Positions 8,179 to 19,164 of a DNA stretch of 64,000 nucleotides are shown here, in pieces. Origin of the DNA: Thiosocius sp963753845 (GTDB taxonomy: Bacteria; Pseudomonadota; Gammaproteobacteria; Chromatiales; Chromatiaceae); assembly GCA_963753845.1 (NCBI GenBank), contig CAVWEI010000006.1:124001-188000 (forward strand), in the 5' to 3' direction. Position 1 is the stretch's first letter. Each line of letters starts with the position of its first letter. Both the position numbers and the translations under genes were made by a program. The notes beneath the pieces were generated by a model, which saw only the letters and a list, made by a program, of their open reading frames with translations, searched no databases and was not told where the DNA came from.

Positions 8179-9375
8179 TTAGAGTCGGCTTAGCAGCAGT
8201 GCTGCCAGTTCGTCGTCGGTCAGTACCAGCGGGTTGGTCTGCATGCTGCCGCCGCGGCAGTTCGCCACAACCCGCGCGATATCGCTTTCGGTCATCCCGT
8301 ACCCGCCAAGGCGCGGCAGTGCGAGGCGGTGGGTCCATTGCTCGAGCAGGTCGACCAGCCCGTCCTGTGCGGCCGTCTCACTGGTGAACATGCGCCCGCT
8401 GAGCAGGATGCCCGCTTCGGCGTATTTGCGCAGCGCCGGGTTGTTGGGCTCGCGTTCACGCATGGCCTGGACGTTGACGCGGGTCGCCGTGGCGACCAGG
8501 GTGCCGCACACCACGCCGTGCGGGATCGGGAAGAAGGCGCCCAGGGGCGATGCCAGCCCGTGCACCGAACCGAGGCCGCATTGCGCGAGGGTGATACCCG
8601 AGCACAGAGAGGCGTAGGCAAGCTTCTGATACCCCTGCTGTGCAAGCGGGTCATCCGGTTTCCAGGCCGGCCAGAATCCATCGCGAAACGCCTGCATCCC
8701 GGACGAGGCCAGGGCATCCGTGAAGGGGCTGGCGCGCAGCGAAACATAAGACTCGAGCAGCTGGGTGAATGCATCCATGCCGTTCGCCGCGAGCAGCTCC
8801 CTGGGGCAGGTCTCCAGCAGGCTGGGATCCACGATGGCAATCCGGGCGATCAGCCGATCGTCACGAAACGATTTCTTGAATCCCTTGGGTCCGCGGCGCG
8901 AAAGCACAGCGTTCTTGGTCGCCTCGCTGCCCGTGCCGGCGGTGGTCGGTACGGCCACGAAAGGTACGGCCGGCCCGGCGTAGGGCACCCCGCGGCCCAC
9001 ACCCTCGAGGTGGTCGAGGACGCTGGTGCCGCTGCGCAGCAGACCTGCAATGGCCTTGGCCGCATCCAGGACGCTGCCGCCTCCAATCCCCGCGACCACG
9101 TCGATGGCGCCCGCGCGGTGTGTCTGTACCGCCTCGTCGACGACTTCCGGCGAGGGCTCTCCGTCGACCACGACCAGATCCCATTCCAGGCCCGCCTCAC
9201 GCAGCCCTTCCAGCAAACGTTGCCAGCGCGGTGTCTGTTGCAGTGAACGCCGCCCGGTGACCAGCAGGACATTCCTGCCAAAAGCTGCCAGCACCTCAGG
9301 CAGTTCATCTGAAACGCCACTGCCGAAACGGATCTCCGGCAGGCGGGCGACATGGAATGCTTTGAATGGGTTCAC
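8179..9375 (-). CDS. Iron-containing (group III) alcohol dehydrogenase family protein
   Basis: 398 residues from GTG 9375 (a frame extension to 9411 exists). The N-terminal dinucleotide domain contains GGSVLDAAKAIAG. The C-terminal helical domain contains metal-ligand type residues around GMDAFTQLLESYVS and CGLGSVHGLASPLGAFFPIPHG, the HxxxH-type region of Fe-ADHs. Members reduce aldehydes or oxidise alcohols with NAD(P). The substrate is not readable from sequence. It stands alone between convergent or unrelated neighbours. Confidence 0.85.
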   Translation of the reverse strand: MNPFKAFHVARLPEIRFGSGVSDELPEVLAAFGRNVLLVTGRRSLQQTPRWQRLLEGLREAGLEWDLVVVDGEPSPEVVDEAVQTHRAGAIDVVAGIGGGSVLDAAKAIAGLLRSGTSVLDHLEGVGRGVPYAGPAVPFVAVPTTAGTGSEATKNAVLSRRGPKGFKKSFRDDRLIARIAIVDPSLLETCPRELLAANGMDAFTQLLESYVSLRASPFTDALASSGMQAFRDGFWPAWKPDDPLAQQGYQKLAYASLCSGITLAQCGLGSVHGLASPLGAFFPIPHGVVCGTLVATATRVNVQAMREREPNNPALRKYAEAGILLSGRMFTSETAAQDGLVDLLEQWTHRLALPRLGGYGMTESDIARVVANCRGGSMQTNPLVLTDDELAALLLSRL

Positions 9376-9497
9376 GTCAGCGATACGCAGCGGCCATGGG
9401 CAAGGTGCCATTATGGCCGATCGCGTTACGCAGGCGAGACTGAATTAACTCAGGGGGTTCGGGGTTGTCGGCGCCCGCCTCGCGGGTCGGCCGCGTC

Positions 9498-10589
9498 TCA
9501 GCCGACCGCTTTCGTGTCGGCGGTCTTCGGGCCCGAGTTCAAGCGGATGCGCAGCGCCAGGTTGTTGCGTGAGTCGGCGTGATTCAGCGCCTCCTCCACC
9601 GAAATGGCACCTTCCTGGTACAGCTCATACAGTGATTGGTCGAAGGTGATCATCCCACGCTCGCTGCCCTGTTCCATGGCCTCCTTGATGTCGTGGATCT
9701 TGCCCTTCTGGATGAGCTCAGCGGTGTAGCTGGTCTGCATCAGCACCTCGACCGCCGCGCGCCGGCTTCCATCCTTGGCCGGGATCAGGCGCTGAGAGAC
9801 CACCGCCTTGAGGTTCAGTGACAGGTCGTTGTGGATCTGCTTGTGGGCGCTGTCCGGGAAGAAATTGACGATCCGGTCGAGTGCCTGGTTGGCATTGTTG
9901 GCGTGCAGGGTGGAAAGGCACAGGTGGCCGGTCTCGGCATAGGCAATGGCATGCTGCATGGTCGCCGCATCCCGTATTTCACCGATCAGTATGACGTCCG
10001 GGGCTTCCCGCAATGCATTCTTGAGCGCGTTCTCGTAGCTCATCGAATCCAGGCCGATCTCGCGCTGGTTAACCACGGATTTCTTGTGTTTGTGCAGGAA
10101 CTCGATCGGGTCCTCGATCGAAAGGATGTGTCCGGTTGCGTGTTCATTGCGGTAGTCGATCATGGAAGCGAGGGTGGTCGATTTGCCGGACCCGGTGGAG
10201 CCGACAACCAGGATCAGGCCGCGCTTCTCCATGATGATGTTCTTCAGGGTCTGCGGCAGATAGAGTTCCTCGATGCTCGGGATCTCGCCCTTGATGAAGC
10301 GGATCACCATCGCGACGTCGCCACGCTGGCGGAACACGTTGACCCTGAATCTGCCCAGCGAATTCACCGAGACCGCGAGGTTGCACTCCATGGTGCCCTC
10401 GAACTCACGCACCTGCTCGTCGCTCATGATCGAGTACGCGAGTGCGGACACGTCCCCGGCTCCCAGCTTCTGCTCTCCGATGGCCACGGTCTGGCCGCTG
10501 ATCTTTATGTGCGGGCAGGCGCCGGTGCTGAAATACAGGTCAGAGCCATTGCGCTGTACCATGAGGCGGAGATAGGGGGCGAGTTCCAT
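9498..10589 (-). CDS. pilU: Type IV pilus retraction ATPase, PilU-like
   Basis: 363 residues in the PilT/PilU GspE-type ATPase family. Walker A GSTGSGKST at 130-138, the Asp-box ILSIEDPIEF, Walker B DVILIGEIRD and the His-box GHLCLSTLHANNA are all present. The longer C-terminus and the phrases KSVVNQREIGLDSMSYENALKNALREAPD favour PilU over PilT (about 345 residues). It powers pilus retraction together with PilT at the inner-membrane base. No pilT is visible next to it, although the two are adjacent in Pseudomonas. Confidence 0.88.
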   Translation of the reverse strand: MELAPYLRLMVQRNGSDLYFSTGACPHIKISGQTVAIGEQKLGAGDVSALAYSIMSDEQVREFEGTMECNLAVSVNSLGRFRVNVFRQRGDVAMVIRFIKGEIPSIEELYLPQTLKNIIMEKRGLILVVGSTGSGKSTTLASMIDYRNEHATGHILSIEDPIEFLHKHKKSVVNQREIGLDSMSYENALKNALREAPDVILIGEIRDAATMQHAIAYAETGHLCLSTLHANNANQALDRIVNFFPDSAHKQIHNDLSLNLKAVVSQRLIPAKDGSRRAAVEVLMQTSYTAELIQKGKIHDIKEAMEQGSERGMITFDQSLYELYQEGAISVEEALNHADSRNNLALRIRLNSGPKTADTKAVG

Positions 10590-10661
10590 AGCAAGTCCCA
10601 GTTGGTCCTGAATCGGGAAAGATCAGCGGCCGTTGGTCGAAAAAGTTGAGGAGAAAAAGCA

Positions 10662-11459
10662 ATGGCGGGATCGACCCTGAGGGCTCTCTATCGCTATCCC
10701 GTCAAGTCGATGGGCGGCGAGGGATTTCTGAAACTGGATGTGCGCGCCAGGGGATTTGCTTTCGATCGCCACTGGATGCTGGTCGACATGCGGGGACGTT
10801 TCCTGAGTCAGCGGCAGCAACCGCGGATGTCTCTCATCGGCGCACGGGTGGATGACCATGGGACGCTGCGGCTTTGCGCACCCGACATGCCGGATCTGGC
10901 GATAGACCCGGCTGCCGAGGGGCGGATGGAGGTGGCGGTCTGGGACGATACGGTTCAGGCCTCGCCCGCAGGTGCCGACGCCGACGCCTGGCTGAGCGGA
11001 TTTCTGGGGCTGCCGTGTCGCCTCGTGGAATTTTCGGACGAGACGGTACGAGCGGTGGATCCGGAATTCGCGCGCCCTTCCGACCAGGTCGGATTTGCCG
11101 ACGGCTTTCCGTTTCTACTGATCTCGCAGGCCTCGCTGGACGACCTCAACGGTCGCCTCGATGAAGCGGTACCGATGCTGCGATTCCGTCCCAACCTGGT
11201 GGTCGACGGCTGTGATGCCTATGCCGAGGACGACTGGCGACGCATCCGTATCGGCGACATCGAATTCAGGGTCGCCAAGCCCTGCTCGCGCTGCGTCATC
11301 CCGACCATCGACCCGGCCACAGGGCTGCGTGGCCAGGAACCCCTGCGGACCCTGATGAGCTACCGTCGGCGTGACAACAAGGTGTATTTTGGGCAGAACC
11401 TCATTCACGACGGCGTCGGGCGGCTGGCGGTCGGCATGCCGGTCGAAGTTCTGGAATGA
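10662..11459 (+). CDS. MOSC domain protein, YcbX-like
   Basis: 265 residues: N-terminal MOSC beta-barrel (LYRYPVKSMGGEGF, RGFAFDRHWMLVD), then the MOSC core (FADGFPFLLISQASLDDLN, the RPNLVVDG motif, and a Cys-containing KPCSRCVIPTIDP motif). YcbX/MARC-type proteins carry molybdenum cofactor via this cysteine and reduce N-hydroxylated substrates. No fused ferredoxin domain is present, unlike E. coli YcbX, which is longer. The stop overlaps the start of the DUF1415 gene (ATGA), so the two are coupled. Confidence 0.85.
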   Translation: MAGSTLRALYRYPVKSMGGEGFLKLDVRARGFAFDRHWMLVDMRGRFLSQRQQPRMSLIGARVDDHGTLRLCAPDMPDLAIDPAAEGRMEVAVWDDTVQASPAGADADAWLSGFLGLPCRLVEFSDETVRAVDPEFARPSDQVGFADGFPFLLISQASLDDLNGRLDEAVPMLRFRPNLVVDGCDAYAEDDWRRIRIGDIEFRVAKPCSRCVIPTIDPATGLRGQEPLRTLMSYRRRDNKVYFGQNLIHDGVGRLAVGMPVEVLE

Positions 11460-12007
11460 ACAGGGCCGGGCAGGGTCGCGCCATCGATCTCACGCGGCGC
11501 TGGCTGGAGCGCTTCGTGATCGGCCTGGGGCTCTGTCCCTTCGCCGCCAAGCCCTTTCGACTGGAGCGCATTGCCTATCAAGTCTGCGACGAGACCTCGC
11601 TGGAGGGCATCTACAGGTCTTTTCTCGGCGCGCTGGAGGCGCTGGTCCTGGCCGATCCGCAGGAGCAGGAGACCGCGTTGCTGATACTCAGCCGCGGCCT
11701 GCCCGATTTCGATGGTTATCTGGACGGGCTGGCCATGCTGGAGCAGGCGGTCGACGACGCGGGTCTCGGCGGCGTGATCCAGGTGGCAAGCTTTCACCCG
11801 GATTACTGCTTCGAGGGTGTTTCACGGGACGACCCGGCGAATTTCACCAACCGATCGCCGCTTCCGATGTTTCATCTCATCCGCGAAGCGGGGCTGGCCG
11901 CGGCGCTCGAGTCTTATCCCGATCCCGAAATGATCCCGGAGCGCAATGTCCGGCGCCTGCGTGAACTCGGTGTGCGGGGCATCCGGGATTTGATCGATAA
12001 GGATTAG
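11456..12007 (+). CDS. DUF1415 family protein
   Basis: 183 residues matching the DUF1415 family: the opening RRWLERFVIGLGLCPFAAKP, the central DFDGYLDGLAMLEQA, and the near-C-terminal FTNRSPLPMFHLIREAGLA and YPDPEMIPERNVRRLRELG. Family function is unknown. A conserved Cys (in LGLCPFA) and His (in ASFHPDYCF) could be catalytic but this is unproven. It overlaps the MOSC gene by four bases. Confidence 0.88.
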   Translation: MNRAGQGRAIDLTRRWLERFVIGLGLCPFAAKPFRLERIAYQVCDETSLEGIYRSFLGALEALVLADPQEQETALLILSRGLPDFDGYLDGLAMLEQAVDDAGLGGVIQVASFHPDYCFEGVSRDDPANFTNRSPLPMFHLIREAGLAAALESYPDPEMIPERNVRRLRELGVRGIRDLIDKD

Positions 12008-12169
12008 GTGAGCAAACGGGCATCCGGGCTCGGCTCTTCGCACACCATTGGGAAGGCCGTGGTGCAAACAGGAAGAATGTTCATGGTGACGGCAGCAATA
12101 CGGGTGCCTGAATTGGGTTAGCCTGCAGATCGATTAATTCGGCATACAGCGCTTGGGTACCTGCACAAC

Positions 12170-12916
12170 TTGTACAAGGAACTGTTGTTCATCCTGGTCA
12201 GCCTGCTGGCGGCCTTCGTTCACGGCGCCTTCGGTTTCGGCTTTCCGGTGTTATCGACGCCCCTGCTGGTATTTGGGTTCGATCTGCGCACCGCTGTGCT
12301 GCTGACCCTGGTGCCGACGGTGGCCATCAACCTGGTCAGCATACTCTCGGAGTACCAGTGGCGTGCAGCGCTGCGCGACTACTGGCCGATACCTGCGTTC
12401 ACCATCGTCGGGAGCTTTCTCGGCACCCAGGTGCTGTTGAGCGTCGACCCGGAACCCTTGCGTTTCCTGCTCGCGCTGGTACTGATCGCTTACCTGGTCA
12501 GTGATCATCTGCACCGGGGCGAGCATGTAGTGACTGTGCCCAAGTGGGGTATGGCCCTGTTCGGGCTCCTGTTGGGCCTGCTTGCCGGGGTGGTCAATAT
12601 CTTTTCACCGCTGGTGGTCGCCTATGCACTGTATACGCAGATGCCGGTGGCCCTGATGGTGGCGACCTTCAATCTCAGTTTCATTACCAGCAAGTCGGGT
12701 CAGATCATCGGATTCATCAGCCAGGGCGCGTTCGATCTCAATGTGGTCGGCCTTGCGGTGATGGCCCTGCCGCTGATCCTGGGTGCCCTGTGGCTCGGCA
12801 TCCGGGTGCGCAAACGAGTCGAGATCGAGACCTATCGCGGCATGTTGCGCGGTTCGCTCTGGGTGATTTCGATCGCCATCCTGGCGGACGCCGTGCGCCG
12901 CATGCTCGTGGTTTGA
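12170..12916 (+). CDS. TSUP (TauE/SafE) family membrane transporter
   Basis: 248 residues with about seven to eight hydrophobic helices and the TSUP hallmark near the N-terminus (HGAFGFGFPVLSTPLL) plus a second-half repeat (LGLLAGVVNIFSPLVVAYAL). These proteins export or take up small sulfur- or carbon-containing anions such as sulfite, sulfoacetate or taurine. In a sulfur-oxidising organism sulfite or thiosulfate export is plausible but unproven. TTG at 12170 is the only in-frame start that keeps the first helix intact. Confidence 0.83.
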   Translation: MYKELLFILVSLLAAFVHGAFGFGFPVLSTPLLVFGFDLRTAVLLTLVPTVAINLVSILSEYQWRAALRDYWPIPAFTIVGSFLGTQVLLSVDPEPLRFLLALVLIAYLVSDHLHRGEHVVTVPKWGMALFGLLLGLLAGVVNIFSPLVVAYALYTQMPVALMVATFNLSFITSKSGQIIGFISQGAFDLNVVGLAVMALPLILGALWLGIRVRKRVEIETYRGMLRGSLWVISIAILADAVRRMLVV

Positions 12917-12926
12917 GAATTCCGGC

Positions 12927-13340
12927 TCAGTCGTCGACCGATCGCCGAAGTCGTTTGGTCTGCCCACGCCTGGTCTTGCTGTCCATGCGCTTGCGCTGTG
13001 AAGACCGGCTTGGTTTGGTGGGCCTGCGTTTTTTTTCCACCCGGGTCGCACTGACGATCAGTTCGCGCAGTCTTTCGATTGCGTCGGCGCGGTTTTTCTC
13101 CTGGGTGCGGAAACGCTGCGCCTTGATGACCAGGATGCCCTCGTTAGAGATGCGCTGATCGCGCGTCTCCAGGAGGCGCTGTTTGACCGCGTCGGGCAGC
13201 GAGGATGATGGTATGTCGAAACGCAGGTGGAATGCGGACGAGACCTTGTTGACGTTCTGCCCGCCGGCGCCCTGGGCGCGGATCGCCTGCCATTCCAGCT
13301 CTTCGTCCTGCAGAACGATGTCGGAGTTGATTTGCAGCAC
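12927..13340 (-). CDS. arfB: Alternative ribosome-rescue factor / peptidyl-tRNA hydrolase ArfB
   Basis: 137 residues with the catalytic GGQ loop at 25-27 (QGAGGQNVNK) and a strongly basic unstructured tail (KKRRPTKPSRSSQRKRMDSKTRRGQ) that in ArfB inserts in the ribosomal mRNA channel. The length and absence of the other release-factor domains identify it as ArfB (YaeJ) rather than RF1/RF2. It rescues ribosomes stalled without a stop codon. Starts at GTG 13340. Convergent with the TSUP gene. Confidence 0.92.
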   Translation of the reverse strand: MLQINSDIVLQDEELEWQAIRAQGAGGQNVNKVSSAFHLRFDIPSSSLPDAVKQRLLETRDQRISNEGILVIKAQRFRTQEKNRADAIERLRELIVSATRVEKKRRPTKPSRSSQRKRMDSKTRRGQTKRLRRSVDD

Positions 13341-13352
13341 CAGGGGCTCCGT

Positions 13353-14465
13353 CTATTTCACCGGGACCAGGCGCACCACGCGGCCGTGGTCCTCGTCGGT
13401 GAGCAGGTAGAGCAGGCCGTCCGGTCCCATGCGCACGTCCCTGATGCGGCCGAGTTGGTTCTGCAGCATGCGTTCTTCGTGCACCACGCGGCCGTCCTCA
13501 ATCTGCAGGCGCACCAACAGTTGAAACTTTAGTGAACCGACGAACAGATCACCCTGCCAGCCCGGAAACGCCGGCCCATCGTAAAAGGCCATGCCGGATG
13601 GTGCGATCGAGGGGACCCAGTAATACAGCGGTGGCGCCATACCCGGCTTCTCGGTGCCCTCGCCGATCCTGGTGCCGATACCATAATTGACCCCGTAGGT
13701 GATGACTGGCCAGCCATAGTTGACGCCGGGCGCGGGCAGGTTGATCTCGTCACCCCCCTGGGGGCCGTGCTCGTGCGTCCACAGCCGACCGCTCGCGGGA
13801 TCCAGTGTCGCCCCCTGGATGTTGCGATGGCCGTAACTGAATATCTCGGGTCTTGCATCGGTGCGTCCGACGAACGGGTTGTCGGTCGGTATCCTGCCGT
13901 CGTCGTGCAGGCGGATTACTGAGCCGGCGTGATCGGCCAGATCCTGCGCACGCGGCCGTTCGCCACGATCACCCAGGGTGATGAACAGGAAACCCTCGCG
14001 GTCGAACACCAGGCGCGAGCCGAAGTGGCGTCCGGTATCGGACTTGGGTTCCAGCCGAAACAGTACCTCCGTATCGAGCAGTGTCATGCCCTGCAGGCGC
14101 CCGCGCGCGACGGCCGTGCCCATGCCGCCCTTGCCGGCCTCGTTGTAGCTGAAATAGACCCAGTGGTTGTGTTCGAAGTCCGGATGCAGCGCGATATCCA
14201 GCAACCCGCCCTGACCACTGGCCCTGATCGCCGGCAGGCCGGAAATGGGCTGCGGGCGCAGGGTGCCGTCTGCATCGATACGGCGCAGTCGCCCCGGGCG
14301 CTCGCTGACCAGGAAGCCGCCGTCTGGCAGGAAAGCGACGGACCATGGGTGTTCCAGCCCCTCGGTGACGACCTGGATGTCGAAACGCTCGCGCTCGGTC
14401 TGCATGGGCCTCGCGGCGAGCGTCGCACAAAACAGGATAAGGACACTGGTCAGTAGGGTTTTCAT
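13353..14465 (-). CDS. PQQ-dependent aldose/sugar dehydrogenase family protein (YliI-like)
   Basis: 370 residues with a signal peptide (hydrophobic 3-17) and a six-bladed beta-propeller repeating pattern. Family phrases: GLEHPWSVAFLPDGGFLVSERPGRLRRI, LLDIALHPDFEHNHWVYFSY, WTHEHGPQGGDEINLPAPGVNYGWPVITYG, and a C-terminal GRIRDVRMGPDGLLYLLTDE. Soluble aldose dehydrogenases of this kind oxidise aldoses in the periplasm using PQQ; without visible PQQ genes the cofactor supply is unknown. It follows arfB's start with 12 bases between them. Confidence 0.87.
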   Translation of the reverse strand: MKTLLTSVLILFCATLAARPMQTERERFDIQVVTEGLEHPWSVAFLPDGGFLVSERPGRLRRIDADGTLRPQPISGLPAIRASGQGGLLDIALHPDFEHNHWVYFSYNEAGKGGMGTAVARGRLQGMTLLDTEVLFRLEPKSDTGRHFGSRLVFDREGFLFITLGDRGERPRAQDLADHAGSVIRLHDDGRIPTDNPFVGRTDARPEIFSYGHRNIQGATLDPASGRLWTHEHGPQGGDEINLPAPGVNYGWPVITYGVNYGIGTRIGEGTEKPGMAPPLYYWVPSIAPSGMAFYDGPAFPGWQGDLFVGSLKFQLLVRLQIEDGRVVHEERMLQNQLGRIRDVRMGPDGLLYLLTDEDHGRVVRLVPVK

Positions 14466-14503
14466 GCCGGAATTTTAACCTGTCGATCGGCCTGGTGGCC
14501 GGG

Positions 14504-15097
14504 TCAATCGATGATACGCACCCGCTCGACATAAACCAGTTCACAGGAGCGCGCGCCGGTATCCTCGCGCGTCAGCGAGCTGGTCCAGTGCCAGCCATCG
14601 TCGGCCCTTACTCCCACCAGCTGGCCGCTGAGTTCGATCACCTGGCCCTCGCGGACATCCTCGAGTGCATCTTCGATGTCATCGTCGGCCGGGATCATGT
14701 GCATGTTCGCACTGTGGGTCTCAATCTCCCGGCGCGCTATGGGGTAGGTGGTCGGGGCACGCCAGCGATACCAGCGCCCGAACTGGCTAATCCGGATCCG
14801 TTGCAGCAACTCTTCGTCGGACATCGGCCCCCAGCCGAGGGCCAGGTCGAGCGGCGACAGCTCGGCCTCGTGGCCGAGGCTGTAGGTTTCGCGCGACAGT
14901 ACCTTGGCGTTGATCCGGAACTCGGCCAGGGGCGTGATCCGGTAGCCCTTCAATTCAAAACTGTCCGATGTCCGGGGGGGCGACTGGTGCGGGGCGTCGG
15001 GCGCACGCACTCCCGGCCCGAGTTCGACGCGTTCTTCCTGCAGCAGGAACTTCCAGGCCAGCAGGCCTATCAGCAGGGCGACGAGCAGCTTGAGCAT
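14504..15097 (-). CDS. Membrane-anchored hypothetical protein
   Basis: 197 residues with one N-terminal hydrophobic helix (2-19) followed by a polar linker and a predicted beta-rich soluble domain (YRITPLAEFRINAKVLSRETYSLG; ELSPLDLALGWGPMSDEELL). The C-terminal half includes a GQLVGVRADDGWHWTSSLTREDTG phrase also seen in proteins annotated only as conserved hypothetical, from memory. No catalytic motif is evident. It lies directly downstream of the ABC-F gene on the same strand, possibly co-transcribed. Confidence 0.65.
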   Translation of the reverse strand: MLKLLVALLIGLLAWKFLLQEERVELGPGVRAPDAPHQSPPRTSDSFELKGYRITPLAEFRINAKVLSRETYSLGHEAELSPLDLALGWGPMSDEELLQRIRISQFGRWYRWRAPTTYPIARREIETHSANMHMIPADDDIEDALEDVREGQVIELSGQLVGVRADDGWHWTSSLTREDTGARSCELVYVERVRIID

Positions 15098-15118
15098 TCA
15101 GTTCCTGGTGTTTTGAGT

Positions 15119-17014
<1,896 letters not shown>

Positions 17015-17081
17015 GAAGCGGGGAACAAGAGATGGGCGGTAAGGGGCATTATATGCGGGCCCGGATCGGCGTGCCTCAAAG

Positions 17082-18590
17082 CTACTTGCGGTCGAGGCGG
17101 CGGTAGCCGACCGCCTCGGTCAGGTGGACGGCTGCGATGTCGTCACTGGCATCAAGATCGGCCAGGGTGCGGGCGACGCGCAGTATGCGGTGGAAGGCGC
17201 GTGCCGAGAGCCCCAGCTTTTCGATTGCCTCGGCCAGCAGGTTTGCACCTGCCGTGGAGAGTGCGCAGTACCTGTTGATGTCACCCTGACCAAGCCTCGC
17301 GTTGGCCACGCCCTGGCGGTCGAGCTGACGCTGCCACGCTGCGAGCACGCGTGCGCGAACCGTCGCGCTGTCCTCGGCGTCCTGGTTCATGCCTTGCAGC
17401 AATTCCCGCTGCGGCAGACCGGGCACCTCGATCTGGATATCGATGCGGTCGCGCAGCGGGCCGGAGATGCGCCGCTGGTAACGCGCGGTCAATGCCTCGC
17501 TGCAGTTGGCGCAGGCACGTACCGGGTCGTTGGCATAACCGCAGGGACAGGGATTCATCGCCGCGACGAACTGGAAGTCGGCAGGAAATTCGGCCTGGCG
17601 TGCGGCGCGCGAGATCAGGATGCGCCCGGTCTCGAGCGGTTCGCGCAGCACGTCGAGCACCCGGCGCTCGAACTCGGGAAGTTCGTCGAGAAACAGCACG
17701 CCATTGTGCGCCAGTGATATCTCGCCGGGCTTCGGGGTGCTTCCGCCGCCGACCAGGGCGACACCCGAGGCCGTGTGATGCGGGGCGCGAAAGGGGCGTT
17801 GCCGCCAGTTAGAACTGTCGAAGGGCTGGCCGGAAACCGAACGCACGGCGGCGGTCTGCAAGGCCTCTTCTTCGCTCAGCGGCGGCAGGATACCGGGCAG
17901 ACGACTCGCCAGCATCGATTTCCCACTGCCGGGCGGGCCCATCATCAGCAGATTGTGCCGGCCGGCAGCGGCGACCTCCAGCGCACGCCTGGCTTGGGCC
18001 TGGCCATACACCTCGGCCAGGTCCGGCCCCGGAGGGGCTGACGTACCTCTCGGCTGCGCCGTCGCGGCGTCGATCACCCTGGTACCGCCCAGGTGGCCGG
18101 TGACGGCCAGCAGGTGCTCGACCGGGTGGATAGAAAGCCCGGCAACCAGCGAGGCCTCCGTCAGGTTGTCCTGCGGCAGGACCATCCGGGCCTGCCCCGC
18201 ACGCGCCGCCAATGCCATCGGCAGGATGCCGCTGATGGGGCGGACCGTGCCGGCAAGACTGAGTTCGCCGACCAGTTCGTAACCATCGGCGGCCCCCTTC
18301 GGCAACTGGCCGCTCGCGACCAGGATGCCGATCGCGATCGCCAGGTCGAAACAGCTGCCGTGCTTGGGCAGGTCGGCGGGGGCAAGGTTGACGGTGATCC
18401 GTCGTGCCGGGAAATCGAAGCCGCTGTTGACCAGGGCGCTGCGGACCCGGTCGCGGCTCTCCTGCACGACCTTCTCCGGCAACCCTACGATGTTGAACGC
18501 CGGCAGCCCGTTGGCGAGGTGGGTTTCGACCATCACGGCCGGCGCCTCGACGCCGACCGCCGCGCGGCAGAATGTGCTTGCAAATGACAT
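17082..18590 (-). CDS. comM: Mg-chelatase-like AAA ATPase, YifB/ComM family
   Basis: 502 residues: N-terminal Lon-like domain (VGVEAPAVMVETHLANGLPAFNIVGLP), central AAA core with Walker A GPPGSGKS and the Walker B-type LFLDELPEF, and a Cys-rich insertion (NPCPCGYAND...CANCSEALTARYQRRISGPLRDRID). In naturally competent species the orthologue ComM is a hexameric helicase that drives branch migration during transformation. Length and all motifs are complete. Whether this organism is competent cannot be read here. Confidence 0.9.
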   Translation of the reverse strand: MSFASTFCRAAVGVEAPAVMVETHLANGLPAFNIVGLPEKVVQESRDRVRSALVNSGFDFPARRITVNLAPADLPKHGSCFDLAIAIGILVASGQLPKGAADGYELVGELSLAGTVRPISGILPMALAARAGQARMVLPQDNLTEASLVAGLSIHPVEHLLAVTGHLGGTRVIDAATAQPRGTSAPPGPDLAEVYGQAQARRALEVAAAGRHNLLMMGPPGSGKSMLASRLPGILPPLSEEEALQTAAVRSVSGQPFDSSNWRQRPFRAPHHTASGVALVGGGSTPKPGEISLAHNGVLFLDELPEFERRVLDVLREPLETGRILISRAARQAEFPADFQFVAAMNPCPCGYANDPVRACANCSEALTARYQRRISGPLRDRIDIQIEVPGLPQRELLQGMNQDAEDSATVRARVLAAWQRQLDRQGVANARLGQGDINRYCALSTAGANLLAEAIEKLGLSARAFHRILRVARTLADLDASDDIAAVHLTEAVGYRRLDRK

Positions 18591-18635
18591 GACCTTCCCT
18601 GGTCCGTGTGGGTCCGCCCCGACGGCGGCCGTGAA

Positions 18636-18893
18636 TCATTCTTCGGGCGCGGATTCCAGCGCGTCCACCCGAGCCTCGAGCGCCTTGAGCTTTTCCCTGG
18701 TGCGCAGCAACACGGCCTGCTGGATCTCGAATTCCTCCCGCGTGACCAGGTTCAGCTGCCCGAGGGCCGACTCCAGGCCCGTTCGCAGGTTGCGCTGCAG
18801 GTCTCCCTGCAGGTTCTGCAGCCCGCGCGGCAGGTTGTCGGCGACGCGCCGGGAGATATCGTCGAAAAGCTTGGGGTCGAGCATGGCCGCCAC
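18636..18893 (-). CDS. ubiK: Ubiquinone biosynthesis accessory factor UbiK
   Basis: 85 residues, BMFP domain: a predicted amphipathic helix, then a long coiled coil (REEFEIQQAVLLRTREKLKALEARVDALE). The start MLDPKLFDDISRRVADNLPRGL is characteristic of UbiK (formerly YqiC). It associates with UbiJ and membranes to help aerobic ubiquinone synthesis. An alternative start at the second Met would remove three residues. Divergent from the nitrogen-regulated porin operon. Confidence 0.9.
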   Translation of the reverse strand: MAAMLDPKLFDDISRRVADNLPRGLQNLQGDLQRNLRTGLESALGQLNLVTREEFEIQQAVLLRTREKLKALEARVDALESAPEE

Positions 18894-18970
18894 CGTTGCC
18901 TGAAAGGACAGAGGGGCAGGTTAGGAAAGCGCAGGCCCCTTGTCCAGCATCGGCCGGCGCTCGACCTTTG

Positions 18971-19015
18971 GGGCCAACTTGGTGCAACACTCCCCAGGCG
19001 CCCCATTTTGGTGCA
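18971..19015 (+). promoter_or_regulatory. Two NtrC-like binding sites upstream of the porin-glnK-amtB operon
   Basis: The NtrC consensus is GCACCA-N3-TGGTGC. At 19000-19014 the sequence is GCCCCA-TTT-TGGTGC (one mismatch). At 18971-18985 it is GGGCCA-ACT-TGGTGC (two mismatches). They lie about 95 and 130 bases before the inferred transcription start, the usual enhancer distance for sigma-54 activators. Spacing between site centres is 29 bases. Recognition by NtrC is inferred from the match and the downstream genes. Confidence 0.7.
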
Positions 19016-19077
19016 TTAGTTGCTTCTTAACTTCGCATTCCTCTTACTAACCGTATGAAATATTTATTAAAAATAAT

Positions 19078-19096
19078 TTGGCACAGGTCCTGCTTT
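19078..19096 (+). promoter_or_regulatory. Sigma-54 (RpoN) promoter
   Basis: TTGGCACAGGTCCTGCTTT: the -24 GG (19080-19081) and the -12 GC (19092-19093) are separated by exactly ten bases, and the flanks TTGGCAC and TGCT match the RpoN consensus. The inferred start site is near 19105, leaving a leader of about 60 bases to the porin GTG. With the NtrC-like sites upstream this is a nitrogen-limitation promoter. Confidence 0.8.
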
Positions 19097-19164
19097 GACA
19101 TGGTCAGTCGGGTGCTCTGCGCCGATCGAAATTTTGATTACCAACCTTTACAGGAGATAAGCGA

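Noticed and set aside
8111..8338. Short ORF at the 3' side of the Fe-dehydrogenase gene
   Set aside because: Mostly overlaps the dehydrogenase in another frame; the free part is too short to support.
12032..12110. GGCTCTTCGCAC sequence resembling an ISL3 inverted-repeat end before the TSUP gene
   Set aside because: Only the first eight bases match the junction seen in speD, and no transposase remnant accompanies it. Weak evidence for an IS end.
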